A stretch of 6,233 nucleotides of DNA from assembly GCA_029938185.1 (NCBI GenBank), contig JAOZVK010000353.1:1-6233 (forward strand). The letters are read 5' to 3'. This document shows, in pieces, positions 5,422-6,233 of this stretch. How positions within the stretch are numbered: the stretch's first letter is position 1; each line of letters begins with the position of its first letter. The notes below the pieces were generated by a model. It made no database searches. It worked only from the letters and a program-made list of their open reading frames with translations, and had not been told where the DNA came from. A program made the translations under genes and the position numbers. Origin of the DNA: Bacteroidales bacterium. Lineage in GTDB: Bacteria > Bacteroidota > Bacteroidia > Bacteroidales > JAOZVK01.

Positions 5422-6120
5422 AACTAAAAAACTACCCAAAATATAATTTACGTATTACAAAATACAGGTTTATCACAATTTTCTAATGACCAATCAACCC
5501 AATATTTTAACCATTCCAGTCTTGTAGCGTAATCATTTTCTTCTGCCCAGTCTTTTATCTTCAAATATTCCATTTTCCAAGTCAATTTTGGAAGAATACC
5601 CAGCTACGACGTTTGGATATTTTTCATAAAATAATTTATATGCTTTATCAATTATTTTTTTGTGTTCTTTTTTTAAAGGAACTGTTCCTGGATGATTTTC
5701 TAAAATTCCAGTATATTTATTGAAAAATAAATCTTTCAATCCAACAAACTTCATAGATTCATGCCAAGATGTATATGATGGGCATCTACTATTTGTAAAA
5801 TCGGTAGGCTCACCATAAGCTGGTGCGTTTTTATGCTTTTCTGCTTTAAAACTAATGTCTATGTAGCTGTCAAGTCCTTCGTCTGTGATTGATATTTCCA
5901 ACTGTCCTATTCCTAAATTGTAACCCATTTTTATATGTATTTAATGATTTATAAATAATTTAATTGTATATTTTTTATATGATAATAAAAAAACCCTTAA
6001 CACCTTCTTGGATTTTATTGTTTTTTTATTACTATTAATTTACTTTTGTGCGTTGATTTTTAACATTTTATCCTTGATTTACATTGTGCGAAAAAACAAC
6101 AAAAACCAAGAATTACAACG
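5414..6120 (+). mobile_element. Integron-like gene cassette 3 (one minus-strand gene)
   Basis: The cassette begins TTAAGGGT after G5413 and ends at G6120 in site D. GTTAAGGGT (5413-5421) and ACCCTTAAC (5993-6001) are exact 9-bp reverse complements. At 707 bp it is of ordinary cassette size. Its only gene points against the array direction, so it must have its own promoter if expressed. Confidence 0.75.
5448..5928 (-). pseudogene. Frameshifted gene of an uncharacterised family
   Basis: From ATG 5926-5928 the frame encodes 131 aa ending at TGA 5533-5535, with final residues GIFEDKRLGRRK. A +1 frame opens just after a TAG that overlaps the VVAG codons and runs to TAA 5448-5450. It reads MEYLKIKDWAEEND, TRLEWLKYWVDWSLENC and KPVFCNT, which looks like a genuine conserved C-terminus. 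Skipping one G of the GGG at 5599-5601 joins VVAG to ILPKLTW and gives a continuous product of about 159 aa. The shift must lie between about 5536 and 5606; the GGG and nearby A runs are candidates. The N-terminal part (GEPTDFTNSRCPSYTSWHES, then GLKDLFF) resembles uncharacterised phage and bacterial proteins as I remember them; function unknown. It may be a true pseudogene, a sequencing error, or programmed frameshifting. No Shine-Dalgarno sequence precedes the start. Confidence 0.7.
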
Positions 6121-6128
6121 TTATGCAC
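5993..6128 (+). repeat. attC-like site D with enlarged terminal loop (end of cassette 3)
   Basis: Left core ACCCTTAAC (5993-6001) matches the cassette 3 start. The stem pairs TTCTTGG (6005-6011) with CCAAGAA (6106-6112), then TTTT/AAAA, an A/C mismatch that becomes T-G on the bottom strand, TTG/CAA, and T6021-6026 with A6091-6096. The terminal region 6028-6090 is about 60 bases, much larger than in the other three sites. The right core is GTTATGCAC at 6120-6128. A 63-codon frame that starts at a TTG in the stem and crosses the crossover point is not taken as a gene. Confidence 0.65.
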
Positions 6129-6233
6129 AACCGCAAAATCGGAAACAGAAAATGTTAGAGAAAGATTTTTTCAGACCAATATTTTGTTTTTGTGGATAAC
6201 GATAATTTTCAAAATCTTAAAAAAACGAAACAT
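6121..6233 (+). mobile_element. Start of cassette 4 (partial)
   Basis: Begins TTATGCAC after G6120. Only 113 bases lie in the window and they hold no recognisable gene or promoter. The prediction is that its closing hairpin, outside the window, starts with GTGCATAAC. Confidence 0.5.

Noticed and set aside
5413..5424. Small palindrome GTTAAGGGTAAC giving a GTTA core on both strands
   Set aside because: Only the plus-strand core has a matching hairpin; the dyad is short and probably coincidental.
6008..6199. 63-codon frame with a hydrophobic N-terminus
   Set aside because: It starts at TTG in the attC-like stem and crosses the predicted cassette junction; hydrophobicity is expected from AT-rich, T-heavy DNA.
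1..6233. CRISPR array
   Set aside because: The repeats are hairpins spaced 0.6-2.7 kb apart with different sequences; there is no regular short repeat-spacer pattern.

Overview
The window is strongly AT-rich. Its starts mostly lack a Shine-Dalgarno sequence, it encodes a lipobox lipoprotein, and its KilA-N protein has the sequence style of Bacteroidota homologues. A Bacteroidota chromosome or metagenomic contig is the most likely source, though nothing here proves it. No rRNA, tRNA, integrase, transposase or CRISPR array is visible.

The organising principle appears to be an integron-like gene-cassette array without an integrase in view (a CALIN-type array). Four long imperfect hairpins occur at about 1-96, 2801-2908, 5312-5421 and 5993-6128. 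Each ends in a GTTA core on the plus strand. The first 9 bp of every complete cassette reappears as an exact reverse complement at the left edge of the hairpin that closes it: GTTAGCACC at 88 with GGTGCTAAC at 2801, GTTACAGGC at 2900 with GCCTGTAAC at 5312, and GTTAAGGGT at 5413 with ACCCTTAAC at 5993. This is the R''/R' relationship expected when a cassette ends in its own attC. It divides the window into the right end of one cassette, three complete cassettes and the start of another.

Cassette 1 (89-2900) is large. It holds a 115-bp hairpin of unknown origin, a lipoprotein gene, a probable bidirectional terminator, a gene for an AlbA_2/GHKL-ATPase/winged-helix regulator, and a set of four 11-bp GTGGGGTAAwG repeats. 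Cassette 2 (2901-5413) is a three-gene same-strand operon. It encodes a two-domain protein whose C-terminal part looks like a PD-(D/E)XK-type nuclease, an unrecognised 128-aa protein, and a KilA-N protein. A 24-bp perfect palindrome precedes the KilA-N gene and recurs, nearly identical, inside it. Cassette 3 (5414-6120) carries one minus-strand gene of an uncharacterised family, broken by a single frameshift. Cassette 4 has only its first bases in the window.

The most interesting aspects are the attC-like sites with very long AT-rich stems and a TTC apex, the multigene cargo of cassette 2 (possibly a defence or regulatory module; this is inference), and the duplicated palindrome at the KilA-N gene.
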